Origin: Rhodococcoides kyotonense
GTDB lineage: Bacteria > Actinomycetota > Actinomycetes > Mycobacteriales > Mycobacteriaceae
Assembly (NCBI RefSeq): GCF_001645385.1
Contig: NZ_LVHI01000039.1
Coordinates: 1-64,000, forward strand
Length of the DNA stretch: 64,000 nucleotides
Reading direction: 5' to 3'
This document shows, piece by piece, positions 43,319-53,212 of the stretch; the stretch's first letter is position 1, and each line of letters begins with the position of its first letter. The notes under the pieces are model-generated. The model saw nothing but the letters and a program-made list of their open reading frames with translations, was not told where the DNA came from and did not search any database. A program made the translations under genes and the position numbers.

Positions 43319-44188
43319 ATGCGGGCCGCTCACGTGGACCGCGTGGATCGGCTGGTGGGCGAATATCTCGCGGAGCGAGCTCGGGGCGCGACGCACCCGG
43401 TCCTGGACTTCCTGTTCACCTACTACAGCTTCAAGCCTGGACATCTCCGTCGTTGGAACCCCGGCTACGGTGTCGTGCTCGCGGGCGACGTCGCGCGTGA
43501 CTACGCCGGCTTCGCGTCGTACGAGCGACACGACGGTCCCGACGGAGGGATGCGAGTCCGTGAGTCGGTGCTGGACTCTCGTCGGTCCGCCATCGAATTC
43601 ACCCTGGGTCTTCTCCGGGCGACCGCAGCGCGACCGCCCCACCACGGCTGCTTCGGACTGCACGAGTGGGCCATGGTCTACCGCGGCGGGCACGAGGCGC
43701 TTCGACACGGTTCGGTGCCGCTTCGGCTGGGCCACGACGGCACCGATGCCGTAGTCGATTCGATGACGATTCGGTGCACGCACTACGACGCTTTCCGCTT
43801 CTTCACCGACGACGCCGTACCCCGTAATCTGTTGCAGCTCGCGCCGTCGAGCCGGGTCGAGACGGAGCAACCGGGGTGCGTCCACGCGAGCATGGACCTG
43901 TACAAGTGGAGCTACAAACTCGCACCCTTGATCGATTCCGATCTCGTCACCGACTGCTTCGAATTGGCCCTTGCCGCACGCACTGTCGACATGCGGGCGA
44001 GTCCGTACGACCTGTCGGATTACGGCCTGGCTCCGATCGCCATCGAGACACCCGGTGGTCGGTCCGAATATGTGCGCGCGCAAGCCGCCCTGACGGCCAG
44101 GGCAACCCCTCTCCGACACGCCTTGATCACACGGTGTGAGAACCTACTCGTGAGCGGCGGCGATCCCGCCCGACCTACTGCCGAGTAA
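43319..44188 (+). CDS. Conserved protein often labelled 3-methyladenine DNA glycosylase
   Basis: Protein of 289 residues. THPVLDFLFTYYSFKPGHLRRWNPGYGVVLAG near residue 26 and LHEWAMVYRG, RCTHYDAFRFFTDDA and LDLYKWSYKLAPL-type segments (here SMDLYKWSYKLAPLI) are characteristic. Databases label such proteins as DNA glycosylases, but I see no helix-hairpin-helix, so the label is doubtful. The frame is open upstream to the CNNM stop. An upstream CTG at 43274, overlapping that stop as CTGA, would add 15 residues including LPEQEW. No ATG or GTG lies between. Confidence 0.75.
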   Translation: MRAAHVDRVDRLVGEYLAERARGATHPVLDFLFTYYSFKPGHLRRWNPGYGVVLAGDVARDYAGFASYERHDGPDGGMRVRESVLDSRRSAIEFTLGLLRATAARPPHHGCFGLHEWAMVYRGGHEALRHGSVPLRLGHDGTDAVVDSMTIRCTHYDAFRFFTDDAVPRNLLQLAPSSRVETEQPGCVHASMDLYKWSYKLAPLIDSDLVTDCFELALAARTVDMRASPYDLSDYGLAPIAIETPGGRSEYVRAQAALTARATPLRHALITRCENLLVSGGDPARPTAE

Positions 44189-44252
44189 CATCGTCCACGA
44201 TGTCGTTGGGGCGGCCATGGAGTCGCCCGTGACCGGAAAGAGCGAGGGATTC

Positions 44253-46427
44253 ATGACCGATCGCAAAACTGTTGGCGGACTGCAGGTTGCCGAGGTGCTG
44301 TACGACTTCGTCCAGAACGAGGCACTTCCGGGTACCGGCGTCGACGCAGACAAGTTCTGGGCGGGCGCGGAAGCCGTCATCACCGACCTGTCCCCGAAGA
44401 ACAAGGCGCTGCTCGCCGTCCGTGACGAGATCCAGGGCAAGGTCGACGCCTGGCACGGTGAACATGCGGGACCGAACTACGACCGCGCCGCCTACAAGAC
44501 GTTCCTGAAGGACATCGGCTACCTGACCGACGAGCCGGCCGACTTCCACATCACCACCGCGGGCGTCGACACCGAGATCACCTCGACCGCGGGCCCGCAG
44601 CTCGTTGTTCCGGTCCTGAACGCACGCTTCGCGATCAACGCATCGAACGCCCGCTGGGGATCGTTGTACGACGCGCTGTACGGCACCGACGCCATCTCCG
44701 AAGAGGGCGGCGCCGAGAAGGGCACCGGCTACAACAAGGTGCGCGGCGACAAGGTCATCGCGTTCGCCCGCGAGTTCCTCGACGAGGCAGCGCCTCTGTC
44801 GTCCGGTAGCCATGTCGGCACGACCAAGTACGTCGTGGATGCCGCGTCTCTGTCGGTCACGCTCGCCGACGGCTCGACCGTCGGTCTGGCGGATCCGTCG
44901 CAGCTCCTCGGCTACCAGGGCGCCCCGGATGTGCCGTCGGCAATCCTGCTGCGCCACAACGGTTTGCACCTCGAGATCCAGATCGACGCCGACAGCCCGA
45001 TCGGCAAGACCGATGCCGCGGGTGTCAAGGACGTGCTGCTCGAGTCCGCGGTCACCACGATCATGGACTTCGAGGACTCCGTCGCCGCGGTCGACGCCGA
45101 CGACAAGGTGCTCGGCTACCGCAACTGGCTCGGACTGATGCGCGGTGACCTCGCCGAGGAAGTCACCAAGGGCGGCAAGACCTTCACCCGCACCCTGAAC
45201 GAGGACCGCGTCTACACCGCGATCGACGGAAGCGAACTGACGCTGCACGGACGTTCGCTGCTGTTCGTGCGCAACGTCGGTCACCTGATGACCTCCGATG
45301 CCATTCTGGACGCCGACGGCAACGAGGTCCCCGAAGGCATCCTCGACGCTCTCTTCACCTCGCTTGCCGGTCTGCACTCGCTGACCGAGGACAACGTGCT
45401 GAAGAACTCGCGCACGGGCTCGCTGTACATCGTGAAGCCGAAGATGCACGGCCCCGACGAGGTCGCGTTCACCGTCGAGCTGTTCGGGCGCGTCGAGCAG
45501 GTCCTCGGCCTGCCGGAGAACACGCTCAAGGTCGGCATCATGGACGAAGAGCGTCGTACGACGGTCAACCTCAAGGCCGCGATCGAGGCCGCGAAGGAAC
45601 GCGTGGTGTTCATCAACACCGGCTTCCTCGACCGCACCGGCGACGAAATCCACACCTCGATGGAGGCCGGTCCGGTCGTCCCCAAGGGCGAGATGAAGGC
45701 ACAGACCTGGATCAAGGCCTACGAGGACTTCAATGTCGACACCGGACTCGCCGCGGGCCTCGAAGGTAAGGCGCAGATCGGAAAAGGCATGTGGGCCATG
45801 CCCGATCTGATGCACGACATGCTCGAGCAGAAGATCGGCCACCCCAAGGCCGGAGCGAACACCGCCTGGGTGCCGTCGCCGACCGCCGCGACGCTGCACG
45901 CCCTGCACTACCACAAGGTCGACGTCTTCGCCCGGCAGGAAGAGATCGCGAAAGCCAAGCGGGCCACCGTCGACGAGATCCTCGAGATCCCGTTGGCACC
46001 GGCCACCGACTGGTCGGACGAGCAGAAGCAGCGCGAACTCGACAACAACGCGCAGTCCATCCTCGGCTACGTGGTGCGGTGGATCGACCACGGCGTCGGC
46101 TGCTCGAAGGTGCCCGACATCAACGACATCGCGTTGATGGAAGACCGTGCAACGCTGCGTATTTCGAGCCAGTTCCTCGCGAACTGGATTCGGCACGGCA
46201 TCGTCACCGAGGACCAGGTCCGTGAATCGCTGCAGCGCATGGCACCGGTCGTCGATCGCCAGAACGCAGGAGACCCGGCATACAAGAACCTGGCACCGGA
46301 CTTCGACTCGAACATTGCCTTCCAAGCAGCCAGCGACCTGATCTTCCAGGGCGCCGGCCAGCCCAACGGCTACACCGAGCCGATCCTGCACCGCCGCCGC
46401 CGCGAGTACAAGGCGGCCGCCAAGTAG
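44253..46427 (+). CDS. glcB: Malate synthase G
   Basis: Condenses glyoxylate and acetyl-CoA to malate in the glyoxylate shunt; 724 residues, normal for the single-chain G form. Catalytic barrel segments: TTIMDFEDSVAAVDADDKVLGYRNW, LHGRSLLFVRNVGHLM (active-site Arg), KPKMHGPDEVAFTVELFGRVE and GFLDRTGDEIHTSME. C-terminal catalytic Asp lies in HGVGCSKVPDINDIALMEDRAT. The ATG at 44253 is preferred because GAGCGAGGG precedes it; an in-frame ATG at 44217 would add 12 residues. No isocitrate lyase gene is in the window. Confidence 0.97.
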   Translation: MTDRKTVGGLQVAEVLYDFVQNEALPGTGVDADKFWAGAEAVITDLSPKNKALLAVRDEIQGKVDAWHGEHAGPNYDRAAYKTFLKDIGYLTDEPADFHITTAGVDTEITSTAGPQLVVPVLNARFAINASNARWGSLYDALYGTDAISEEGGAEKGTGYNKVRGDKVIAFAREFLDEAAPLSSGSHVGTTKYVVDAASLSVTLADGSTVGLADPSQLLGYQGAPDVPSAILLRHNGLHLEIQIDADSPIGKTDAAGVKDVLLESAVTTIMDFEDSVAAVDADDKVLGYRNWLGLMRGDLAEEVTKGGKTFTRTLNEDRVYTAIDGSELTLHGRSLLFVRNVGHLMTSDAILDADGNEVPEGILDALFTSLAGLHSLTEDNVLKNSRTGSLYIVKPKMHGPDEVAFTVELFGRVEQVLGLPENTLKVGIMDEERRTTVNLKAAIEAAKERVVFINTGFLDRTGDEIHTSMEAGPVVPKGEMKAQTWIKAYEDFNVDTGLAAGLEGKAQIGKGMWAMPDLMHDMLEQKIGHPKAGANTAWVPSPTAATLHALHYHKVDVFARQEEIAKAKRATVDEILEIPLAPATDWSDEQKQRELDNNAQSILGYVVRWIDHGVGCSKVPDINDIALMEDRATLRISSQFLANWIRHGIVTEDQVRESLQRMAPVVDRQNAGDPAYKNLAPDFDSNIAFQAASDLIFQGAGQPNGYTEPILHRRRREYKAAAK

Positions 46428-46503
46428 GAGCCGACGCGATATCCCGGACCCCATGGGTCGGTCCGCAAGCTCTGCTGTCGCACAGCGCTTGTAGTCTTTC
46501 CAC

Positions 46504-48231
46504 GTGGGTGAACATCGCACGTCGGGGGGCTCCCGGGGTATCAGCAAGGGACCGGTGATCGCGGCGGGCATCATCATCGTGGTGGTGCTCGCCGTGTTCG
46601 GATGGTTTCAATTGCGAGACCGAATCGCGGACCAGGGCGTGCAGGCGGCGAGTACGTGCGTCGAGGGTCCGTTGACGTTGCCGGTGACCGTCGATCCGGA
46701 CATCTCGCCCATGGTCACCGAATTGGCCGCGCGTTTCGACGCCACCAACCCGATCGTGCGCGACCACTGCGTCACAGTCGACGTCGCGACGACGCCCACG
46801 GCTGCGATGGCCAGTGCCGTCGCAGCCGGCCCGGACAACTGGGACCCTGCCGCTCTCGGCGCTGTTCCCGCACTGTGGATTCCGCGCTCGTCCGACGCTC
46901 TGCAGGGGGTTCCCGCCGGAACGATCGACGGCACGCCCCGATCGGTCGCCCGTTCTCCGATCGTGCTCGCAGGCCCGGACGCTGTCACGTCCGCGTTGTC
47001 CGCCGGCAGCGTCGGATGGGCGGATCTGCCTCGCCTGCAACGCGCGTCGGACGGGCTCGACGCACTGGGGCTACCCGGCTGGGGTGGACTCCGCCTGCAG
47101 TTGCCTACCGGGCCCGATGCGGCGTCGACCTCCCCTGCATTGGCCGCGGTGGCAGCCACGACGGTCGAATCACCGACTGGATCGCTGTCGTTGGAACAGG
47201 CACGCAGCGGGGCCGTCGTGTCGGCCATGTCGGCGCTTGCGACCACCGATCGAGGACAGAGCGCCGTCTCCGTCGACTCGACCGATGCGGTCCTCGCACG
47301 GATCAGCGCCGATCCCTCCCCGAACTCGGATGTGCACACGGTTCCCGTCACCGCGCAGCAGCTGCGCGCGTCCGCCCAGACAGGACTGTCCACGTACGCG
47401 CCCGTCGGTGCGACGCCCGTCGCGGACCATCCCGCTGCGATTCTCGGAAGCCGCTTCTCGACCGACACGCTCGACCGGGCAGCCGCTCAGTTCGTCGAGT
47501 TCGTACGGCAGCCCGCCAACGCCACGGTCTTCTCCGACGCCGGTTTCGACGTCGGAGACACCGGAGCCGATGCTGCTGCGACCGCGTCGGACACGCGGCA
47601 GGCGTTGATCGACGCGGTTCAGGACCCTGCGACGCCCCGTCGCGCGACGGTGTTGCTCGACGTGTCCGGTTCGATGGACACGACCGAAGGTGCCAGGACG
47701 CGCTTGCAGAACACGGTCGACGCGCTGAACCAGCAGTTCGAGTCCGTCGTCGGCGCGTCCGATCTCGGATTGTGGGTCTACAGCGCGAATCTCGACGGTC
47801 AGCGGGCGTTCCGGACAGCGGTGCCCACCGGCCCCCTCGACGAGCAGATCGCGTCGGGAACGCGACGCGATGCTCTTGTTTCGGCGGCGAGCGCGCTGCG
47901 TCCCGAGACGTCGACGTCGACCTACGAATCCGTCGTGGCCGCCTATGTCGACGCCGTGGACAACTACGTGCCGGGCCGGCCGAACAGCGTCGTTCTCGTC
48001 ACCGACGGACCGAACGACGACGCGTCGATATCGTCGGATCGATTCCTGCGCATGCTGTCCGACCTCGCCGAGCCCGACAAGCCGGTGGCCATCGATGTAG
48101 TGTCCATCGGAACCAATTCCGACATTCGCACGTTGCAGTCCATGTCCGACACGACCGGGGGTTCGACAACCACCATCGGTTCGTCGGACGGGCCCGAACT
48201 CCTCGACCTTCTCCGAAAGTTGCTGTACTGA
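46504..48231 (+). CDS. Membrane protein with substrate-binding-like and VWA domains
   Basis: Protein of 575 residues: N-terminal anchor (KGPVIAAGIIIVVVLAVFGWFQLRDR), a periplasmic solute-binding-like region (about 45-340, ITELAARFDATN-type opening as VTELAARFDATNPIVRDHCVTV) and a C-terminal VWA domain from about 375. The VWA has a complete MIDAS: DVSGSMDTT, then T and D in later loops (VLVTDGPNDDA). So it binds a divalent metal and probably a protein partner on the outer membrane face. Similar to M. tuberculosis Rv1836c next to glcB, from memory. GTG start at 46504. Confidence 0.87.
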   Translation: MGEHRTSGGSRGISKGPVIAAGIIIVVVLAVFGWFQLRDRIADQGVQAASTCVEGPLTLPVTVDPDISPMVTELAARFDATNPIVRDHCVTVDVATTPTAAMASAVAAGPDNWDPAALGAVPALWIPRSSDALQGVPAGTIDGTPRSVARSPIVLAGPDAVTSALSAGSVGWADLPRLQRASDGLDALGLPGWGGLRLQLPTGPDAASTSPALAAVAATTVESPTGSLSLEQARSGAVVSAMSALATTDRGQSAVSVDSTDAVLARISADPSPNSDVHTVPVTAQQLRASAQTGLSTYAPVGATPVADHPAAILGSRFSTDTLDRAAAQFVEFVRQPANATVFSDAGFDVGDTGADAAATASDTRQALIDAVQDPATPRRATVLLDVSGSMDTTEGARTRLQNTVDALNQQFESVVGASDLGLWVYSANLDGQRAFRTAVPTGPLDEQIASGTRRDALVSAASALRPETSTSTYESVVAAYVDAVDNYVPGRPNSVVLVTDGPNDDASISSDRFLRMLSDLAEPDKPVAIDVVSIGTNSDIRTLQSMSDTTGGSTTTIGSSDGPELLDLLRKLLY

Positions 48232-48234
48232 AAC

Positions 48235-49374
48235 ATGACACGCCTGCTCGTGTTCGGCACGTTCCTCGCGCTCGTCGCACTTGTGCTGCATCTGCGTTAC
48301 GTCAGAGCAACTCGACTGCCTCGCCCCTACTCCCTCGTCGTCGACGTCGTACTGGTCGTCATGTGGGCCCTTGCCCTGATCGGAATCGGTTCCGGTGAAC
48401 TGTTCGACCCCGCATGGGCACGCATTCCGGCGTTCGTCGGTCTCAGCTGGCTCGCCGTGGTGCTCTACCTCGTACTGGGTACCCTGCTCGTCGGTCTGGC
48501 GACCTTCGCGATCCGCATCGCGGCGGCCGCACGCGGCCGCGACTCCGTTGCTACCCGTCGGCGGGTGACACGCGTGGGTTCCGCAGTGGTCGCGGCGGCG
48601 TCCGTCGCTGCCGTCGGGTACGGCCTCGTCGAGGCCGCACATCCCCGCATCACCGACACCACGATCGCGCTGGACCGCCTACCCGATGAGTTCGCCGGTC
48701 TCCGAATAGCATTGGTGTCCGACGTGCACGCAGGCCCGTCGCGCGGCCGGGACTTCGTGCAGAAGATCGTCGACGACGTCAATGCGCAAGCGCCGGACGT
48801 CGTCGTGCTCGACGGTGACCTCATCGACGGCACCGTCGAACTCGTCGGTTCGGATCTGGAACCACTGCGGCAACTGTCGGCGCCGCTCGGCGTGTTCGGA
48901 GTGAGCGGGAACCACGAGTTCTACGCCGACGACGGCGGCAAGTGGCTCGATCTGTGGTCGTCGCTCGGGGTGACGGTGCTGCGCAACGAGCGGGCCACCG
49001 TCAGCCGCGGAGGCCAGGACATCGACATCGTCGGAATCAACGACGCGACCGCACCTGCACCGTACGAGCCCGATCTCGCAGCCGCTCTCGAAGGTCGTGA
49101 CCCCGAACGATTTTCGCTGCTGCTCGCGCATCAGCCGCTGCAGGCGGAGGAAGCGTCGGAGATGGGAGTCGACATGCAGGTGTCGGGCCACACGCATGCC
49201 GGGCAGATCTGGCCGTTGCGGTACCTCGTGCCGCTGCAGCAGCCGAGCGTCGAGGGCCTCGATCGAATCGGAAACACGACGCTGTACACCACGAGGGGTG
49301 CGGGCGCATGGGGTCCTCCGGTGCGAGTCGCAGCACCGCCGGAGATCGCGATGCTGCGACTCGTGTCGTCCTGA
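48235..49374 (+). CDS. Membrane metallophosphoesterase
   Basis: Calcineurin-like phosphoesterase of 379 residues. N-terminal membrane part has about four helices (to residue 140). Catalytic part has LVSDVHAGP, LDGDLIDG, SGNHEFY and SGHTHAGQIWP, the full metal-binding signature. Relatives hydrolyse lipid head groups or nucleotides at the membrane. It begins 4 bases after the VWA gene, so the two are probably co-transcribed. The substrate is unknown. Confidence 0.92.
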   Translation: MTRLLVFGTFLALVALVLHLRYVRATRLPRPYSLVVDVVLVVMWALALIGIGSGELFDPAWARIPAFVGLSWLAVVLYLVLGTLLVGLATFAIRIAAAARGRDSVATRRRVTRVGSAVVAAASVAAVGYGLVEAAHPRITDTTIALDRLPDEFAGLRIALVSDVHAGPSRGRDFVQKIVDDVNAQAPDVVVLDGDLIDGTVELVGSDLEPLRQLSAPLGVFGVSGNHEFYADDGGKWLDLWSSLGVTVLRNERATVSRGGQDIDIVGINDATAPAPYEPDLAAALEGRDPERFSLLLAHQPLQAEEASEMGVDMQVSGHTHAGQIWPLRYLVPLQQPSVEGLDRIGNTTLYTTRGAGAWGPPVRVAAPPEIAMLRLVSS

Positions 49375-49378
49375 CCGT

Positions 49379-52258
49379 TCAGGCGAACGATTCGATCGGC
49401 GGGCACGAGCAGACCAGGTTGCGGTCTCCGTGTGCGCCGTCGATTCGCCGCACGGCAGGCCACACCTTGGCTCGCCCGGCGCCCGTGTCGGGGAATGCGG
49501 CCTCCTCGCGCGTGTACGGATGAGACCACTCCCGCGCGAGGCTGCGCGCAGTGTGCGGGGCGCCCCGCAACGGGTTGTCGTCCACGGGCCATTCGCCCGA
49601 GCCGACGCGATCGATCTCGACGCGGATGGCGATCATCGCGTCGCAGAATGCATCGATCTCCTCGAGACTTTCGCTCTCGGTAGGCTCGACCATGAGCGTC
49701 CCGGCAACCGGGAAGCTCATCGTCGGTGCATGGAAACCGTAGTCCGCCAACCTCTTTGCCACATCGTCGACGGTCACACCGGTCCGCTTGGTCAGCTCAC
49801 GAAGATCGAGGATGCATTCGTGGGCGACCATGCCGTTGTCGCCCGTGTAGAGCACGGGGAAGTGCTCGTCGAGGCGACGGGCGATGTAGTTCGCCGACGC
49901 GATGGCCGTCAGCGTCGCACGTCGCAGCCCCACCGCACCCATCATCCGGATGTAAGCCCACGTGATCGTCAGGATCGACGCGCTTCCGTACGGCGCAGCG
50001 GCGACGGGTGCGCCGCCTCCGAGTCCCTCGCGCAGCGGATGTCCCGGTAGGTACGGCTGCAGGTGGGCACGGACGCCGATGGGTCCGATACCCGGGCCGC
50101 CACCGCCGTGAGGGATGCAGAACGTCTTGTGCAGATTCAGGTGGCTGACGTCTCCGCCGAACTTTCCCGGACGGGCCAGTCCGACAAGTGCATTGAGGTT
50201 CGCCCCGTCGACGTACACCTGGCCGCCCGCGTCGTGGACTGCCGCACAGATGTCGTCGATCTGATGCTCGTACACACCGTGGGTGGACGGATACGTGATC
50301 ATGATCGCGGCCAACGAGTCGGCATGCTGATCGATCTTCGCGCGCAGATCGTCCACGTCCACATCGCCGTTGGTACGACAAGCGACGACCACGACCTTCA
50401 TACCGACCATGACCGCGGACGCCGCGTTGGTGCCGTGCGCACTCGACGGAATGAGACAGATGTTCCGATGACCGTCGCCGCGACCGATGTGATAGTCCCG
50501 AATGGCAAGCAGCCCAGCGTATTCGCCTTGACTGCCCGCGTTCGGCTGCAGGCTCACCGCGTCGTAGCCGGTGATGTCGACGAGCCACTGCTCGACGTCG
50601 GCTATGACGGACCTGATGCCTACTGTGTCGTCGTCGGGCGCGAACGGGTGCAGCCTCGCGAACTGCGGCCACGTGATGGATTCCATCTCCGCGGTCGCGT
50701 TGAGCTTCATCGTGCACGAACCCAGCGGAATCATGCTGCGATCGAGCGCGATGTCCTTGTCGGACAACATGCGTAGATATCGCAACATGGAGGTCTCGGT
50801 GCGGTGCCGGGTGAAGGCAGGATGCGTCAGGAACTCGGACGTGCGTCGGGCAGAAGCAGGAAGCGAGTCGGCGCCGTTCGCATCGGACCGCTCGGCGCCG
50901 AACGCCGCGAGCACCGCGTCGACGTGCTCGTCCGTCGTCGCCTCGTCACAGGACACACTCACGGTGTCGTCGTCGACGAGGCGCAGGTTGATACCCGCGT
51001 CCTTGGCGGCGGCCTCGACGGCGCCGGCACGCCCCGGAACTGTCGCCGTCACGGTGTCGAAGAACGCGTCACCGGCCAGCGAGACACCCGCATCGCGTAA
51101 CCCCGCCGCCAGAGCACTTGCATGCGCTTTGACCCGCAGCGCGATCGAACGCAATCCGTCGCTGCCGTGATAGCTCGCGTACATCGCAGCGACGATCGCC
51201 AGCAACACCTGCGCGGTGCAGATGTTCGACGTCGCCTTCTCACGACGGATGTGCTGCTCTCTGGTCTGCAGCGCGAGACGGTAGGCCACGTCGCCGTCGG
51301 CGTCGACGGACACCCCGACGAGCCGTCCGGGCAGCTGCCGCGAATGCGTCGATCGAACGGCCAAGTAGCCGGCGTGCGGGCCGCCGTAGCCCATCGGCAC
51401 GCCGAAGCGCTGAGAAGTTCCGAAGCAGGCGTCCGCTCCCACCTCCCCGGGCGGAGTCACGAGTGTCAGCGCGAGAAGGTCGGCGCCGACGGCCACGAGC
51501 GCACGCCGCTCGTGCGCACGGGCGACGATGACCGACAGATCGCGTACCACGCCGCTCGCACCGGGTGTCTGCGTCAGCAACCCGAAGAACTCACCGTCCG
51601 GAAGACCGTGCGACAGGTCGCACCGCACCAGTTCGATCCCGAGCGGTGCCGCACGCGTCTCGAGCACCGCAAGCGTTTGTGGGAAGACGTCGGTGTCGAC
51701 GACGAATCTCGGTGACGTCGACGCCCGGTTCGCTCGTCGGAGCAATGTCATCGCTTCGGCTGCAGCGGTCGCCTCGTCGAGCATGGACGCGTTCGCGACC
51801 TCCATGCCCGTCAGATCCGCCACCATCGTCTGGAAGTTCAGCAACGCCTCGAGCTGACCTTGGCTGATCTCCGGCTGATACGGCGTGTACGCGGTGTACC
51901 AGGCCGGGTTCTCCAGGATGCCGCGGGTGATGACCGGGGGCGTCAGTGTGTCGTAGTAGCCGAGTCCGATCATCGAGACCGCGACCGTGTTCTGTTCCGC
52001 GCGCTGCGCGAGTTCGGCAAGCGCGTCGTGCTCGCCGACCGGGAGCGGCAACGCGTCGAGGCCGGCGCCGACTCCTGACGGTGCGTCGTCGAGGATCGCC
52101 TGCGGCACGGACTTGGTCGCGAGGTCGTCGAGCGTCGGCACCCCGACCACGTGCAGAATTCGTTCGAGTTCGTCGGCGCTGGGTCCGATATGCCGATCGG
52201 CGAACACGCGCTCGCTCGGCGTCGACGAAGAGTCGGTGGGGACGGTCGGATCGATCAC
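49379..52258 (-). CDS. gcvP: Glycine dehydrogenase (P protein of the glycine cleavage system)
   Basis: PLP enzyme of 959 residues that decarboxylates glycine and passes the aminomethyl group to lipoyl-GcvH. N-terminal half carries DRHIGPSADELERIL and TPYQPEISQGQLEALLNFQTMV; the second half carries the PLP Lys in HLNLHKTFCIPHGGGGPG. The gene lies directly downstream of a tandem glycine riboswitch, so expression rises when glycine is abundant. gcvH lies 3.2 kb upstream on the same strand; gcvT and lpd are outside the window. Confidence 0.97.
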   Translation of the reverse strand: MIDPTVPTDSSSTPSERVFADRHIGPSADELERILHVVGVPTLDDLATKSVPQAILDDAPSGVGAGLDALPLPVGEHDALAELAQRAEQNTVAVSMIGLGYYDTLTPPVITRGILENPAWYTAYTPYQPEISQGQLEALLNFQTMVADLTGMEVANASMLDEATAAAEAMTLLRRANRASTSPRFVVDTDVFPQTLAVLETRAAPLGIELVRCDLSHGLPDGEFFGLLTQTPGASGVVRDLSVIVARAHERRALVAVGADLLALTLVTPPGEVGADACFGTSQRFGVPMGYGGPHAGYLAVRSTHSRQLPGRLVGVSVDADGDVAYRLALQTREQHIRREKATSNICTAQVLLAIVAAMYASYHGSDGLRSIALRVKAHASALAAGLRDAGVSLAGDAFFDTVTATVPGRAGAVEAAAKDAGINLRLVDDDTVSVSCDEATTDEHVDAVLAAFGAERSDANGADSLPASARRTSEFLTHPAFTRHRTETSMLRYLRMLSDKDIALDRSMIPLGSCTMKLNATAEMESITWPQFARLHPFAPDDDTVGIRSVIADVEQWLVDITGYDAVSLQPNAGSQGEYAGLLAIRDYHIGRGDGHRNICLIPSSAHGTNAASAVMVGMKVVVVACRTNGDVDVDDLRAKIDQHADSLAAIMITYPSTHGVYEHQIDDICAAVHDAGGQVYVDGANLNALVGLARPGKFGGDVSHLNLHKTFCIPHGGGGPGIGPIGVRAHLQPYLPGHPLREGLGGGAPVAAAPYGSASILTITWAYIRMMGAVGLRRATLTAIASANYIARRLDEHFPVLYTGDNGMVAHECILDLRELTKRTGVTVDDVAKRLADYGFHAPTMSFPVAGTLMVEPTESESLEEIDAFCDAMIAIRVEIDRVGSGEWPVDDNPLRGAPHTARSLAREWSHPYTREEAAFPDTGAGRAKVWPAVRRIDGAHGDRNLVCSCPPIESFA

Positions 52259-52274
52259 GAGCCACTCCAGGTGC

Positions 52275-52500
52275 GTGCGACAGGGCCCTCCCCCTCTGTC
52301 GCATGCCCACCGACGCGGGCGCCTGAGAGATTCAGCCGGGGCGACGACGACGTCGTCCGGCCTTTCCCCTTGGGCGGATGGGTGCTCCCATCACTTTCCA
52401 GAGACGTCGAGGCTCACACGGTCCGTGTGCCTGAGAGATTGACGGGGAGGTGTTGCTCCTTCGGCGCCCGAGACTGGCTGTCCCGGAACTCTCCCGCGTA
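52275..52500 (-). ncRNA. Tandem glycine riboswitch
   Basis: The leader of gcvP contains the tandem aptamer signature on the minus strand. First aptamer: GCGGGAGAGT (52488-52497), CGAAGGAGCA and CTCTCAGGCA (52428-52437). Second: ATGGGAGCACCCATC-type stem and CTCTCAGGC (52321-52329), closing with GACAGAGGGGGAG (52285-52299). The conserved AATCTCTCAGGC occurs twice. This is the classical glycine-sensing element and should switch gcvP on. Confidence 0.95.
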
Positions 52501-52519
52501 AGCGCGACGTGCGAAAAGT

Positions 52520-53212
52520 CTAACCGGTCTTTCGGCTGGCGCGATTCTTGCGTCGCGACGCGAGTTCGTCCTCGGGCGTCGTCTCGAAATCGCCGCCGTC
52601 GGCGCGTTCGGCCGGGAAATCCGCGATCAAGCCGGTCAGTTCACGCATGGCGCCGTTCACCGCGATTCCGAAGACACCCTGTCCGCCCTGCAGCAGGTCG
52701 ACGACCTCCTCGGCCGACGTGCACTCGTACACCGTCGTGCCGTCGGAGAACAGCGTGATGTTGGCCAGGTCGCCGACCCCGCGCTGACGCAGATGATCGA
52801 CGGCGACACGGATGTTCTGCAGCGAGATTCCGGTGTCCAGGAGACGCTTGACGATCTTCAGGACGAGCATGTCCTTGAAGGAGTAGAGACGCTGACTACC
52901 CGAACCCGCCGCGCTCCGGATGGACGGGACGACAAGCCCGGTGCGAGCCCAGTAGTCGAGCTGCCGATACGTGATGCCCGCGATCTGGCACGCGCTGGGA
53001 ACGCGGTAGCCGACAAGTTCGTCCGGGACCGAATCGTCCGGAAACAAGCCTGGCTGGAAGTCCGGGACGGAAGTCGCCGGGGTCGCCTCGGCCGCGGAGG
53101 TGTCGGACGATGCGGCGGTGTCGGACGACGCCGTGTCCACCGCGTCCTGTTCAGCGGTGTCCGGCGTGTCGGACGCTGAACCGTGGCGGCGTTCCTGCGG
53201 CTGATCTCCCAC
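52520..53212 (-). CDS. MerR-family transcriptional regulator (Rv1830-like)
   Basis: Regulator of 230 residues. A low-complexity Ala/Thr/Asp-rich N terminus (to about 65) precedes the MerR HTH, VGYRVPSACQIAGITYRQLDYWARTGLVVPSIRSAAGSGSQRLYSFKDMLVLKIVKRLLDTGIS. The C-terminal part is an effector or interaction region without the metal-binding Cys of classical MerR. GTG start at 53212 is preferred: an upstream extension crosses a likely promoter. An AACCT-N7-AGGTT dyad (53437-53453) lies upstream. It may be an activator of the gcvP leader or a cell-division regulator. Confidence 0.87.
   Translation of the reverse strand: MGDQPQERRHGSASDTPDTAEQDAVDTASSDTAASSDTSAAEATPATSVPDFQPGLFPDDSVPDELVGYRVPSACQIAGITYRQLDYWARTGLVVPSIRSAAGSGSQRLYSFKDMLVLKIVKRLLDTGISLQNIRVAVDHLRQRGVGDLANITLFSDGTTVYECTSAEEVVDLLQGGQGVFGIAVNGAMRELTGLIADFPAERADGGDFETTPEDELASRRKNRASRKTG

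Noticed and set aside
43319..44188. True 3-methyladenine DNA glycosylase
   Set aside because: No helix-hairpin-helix or glycosylase pocket motif is recognisable; the name is carried by database habit.
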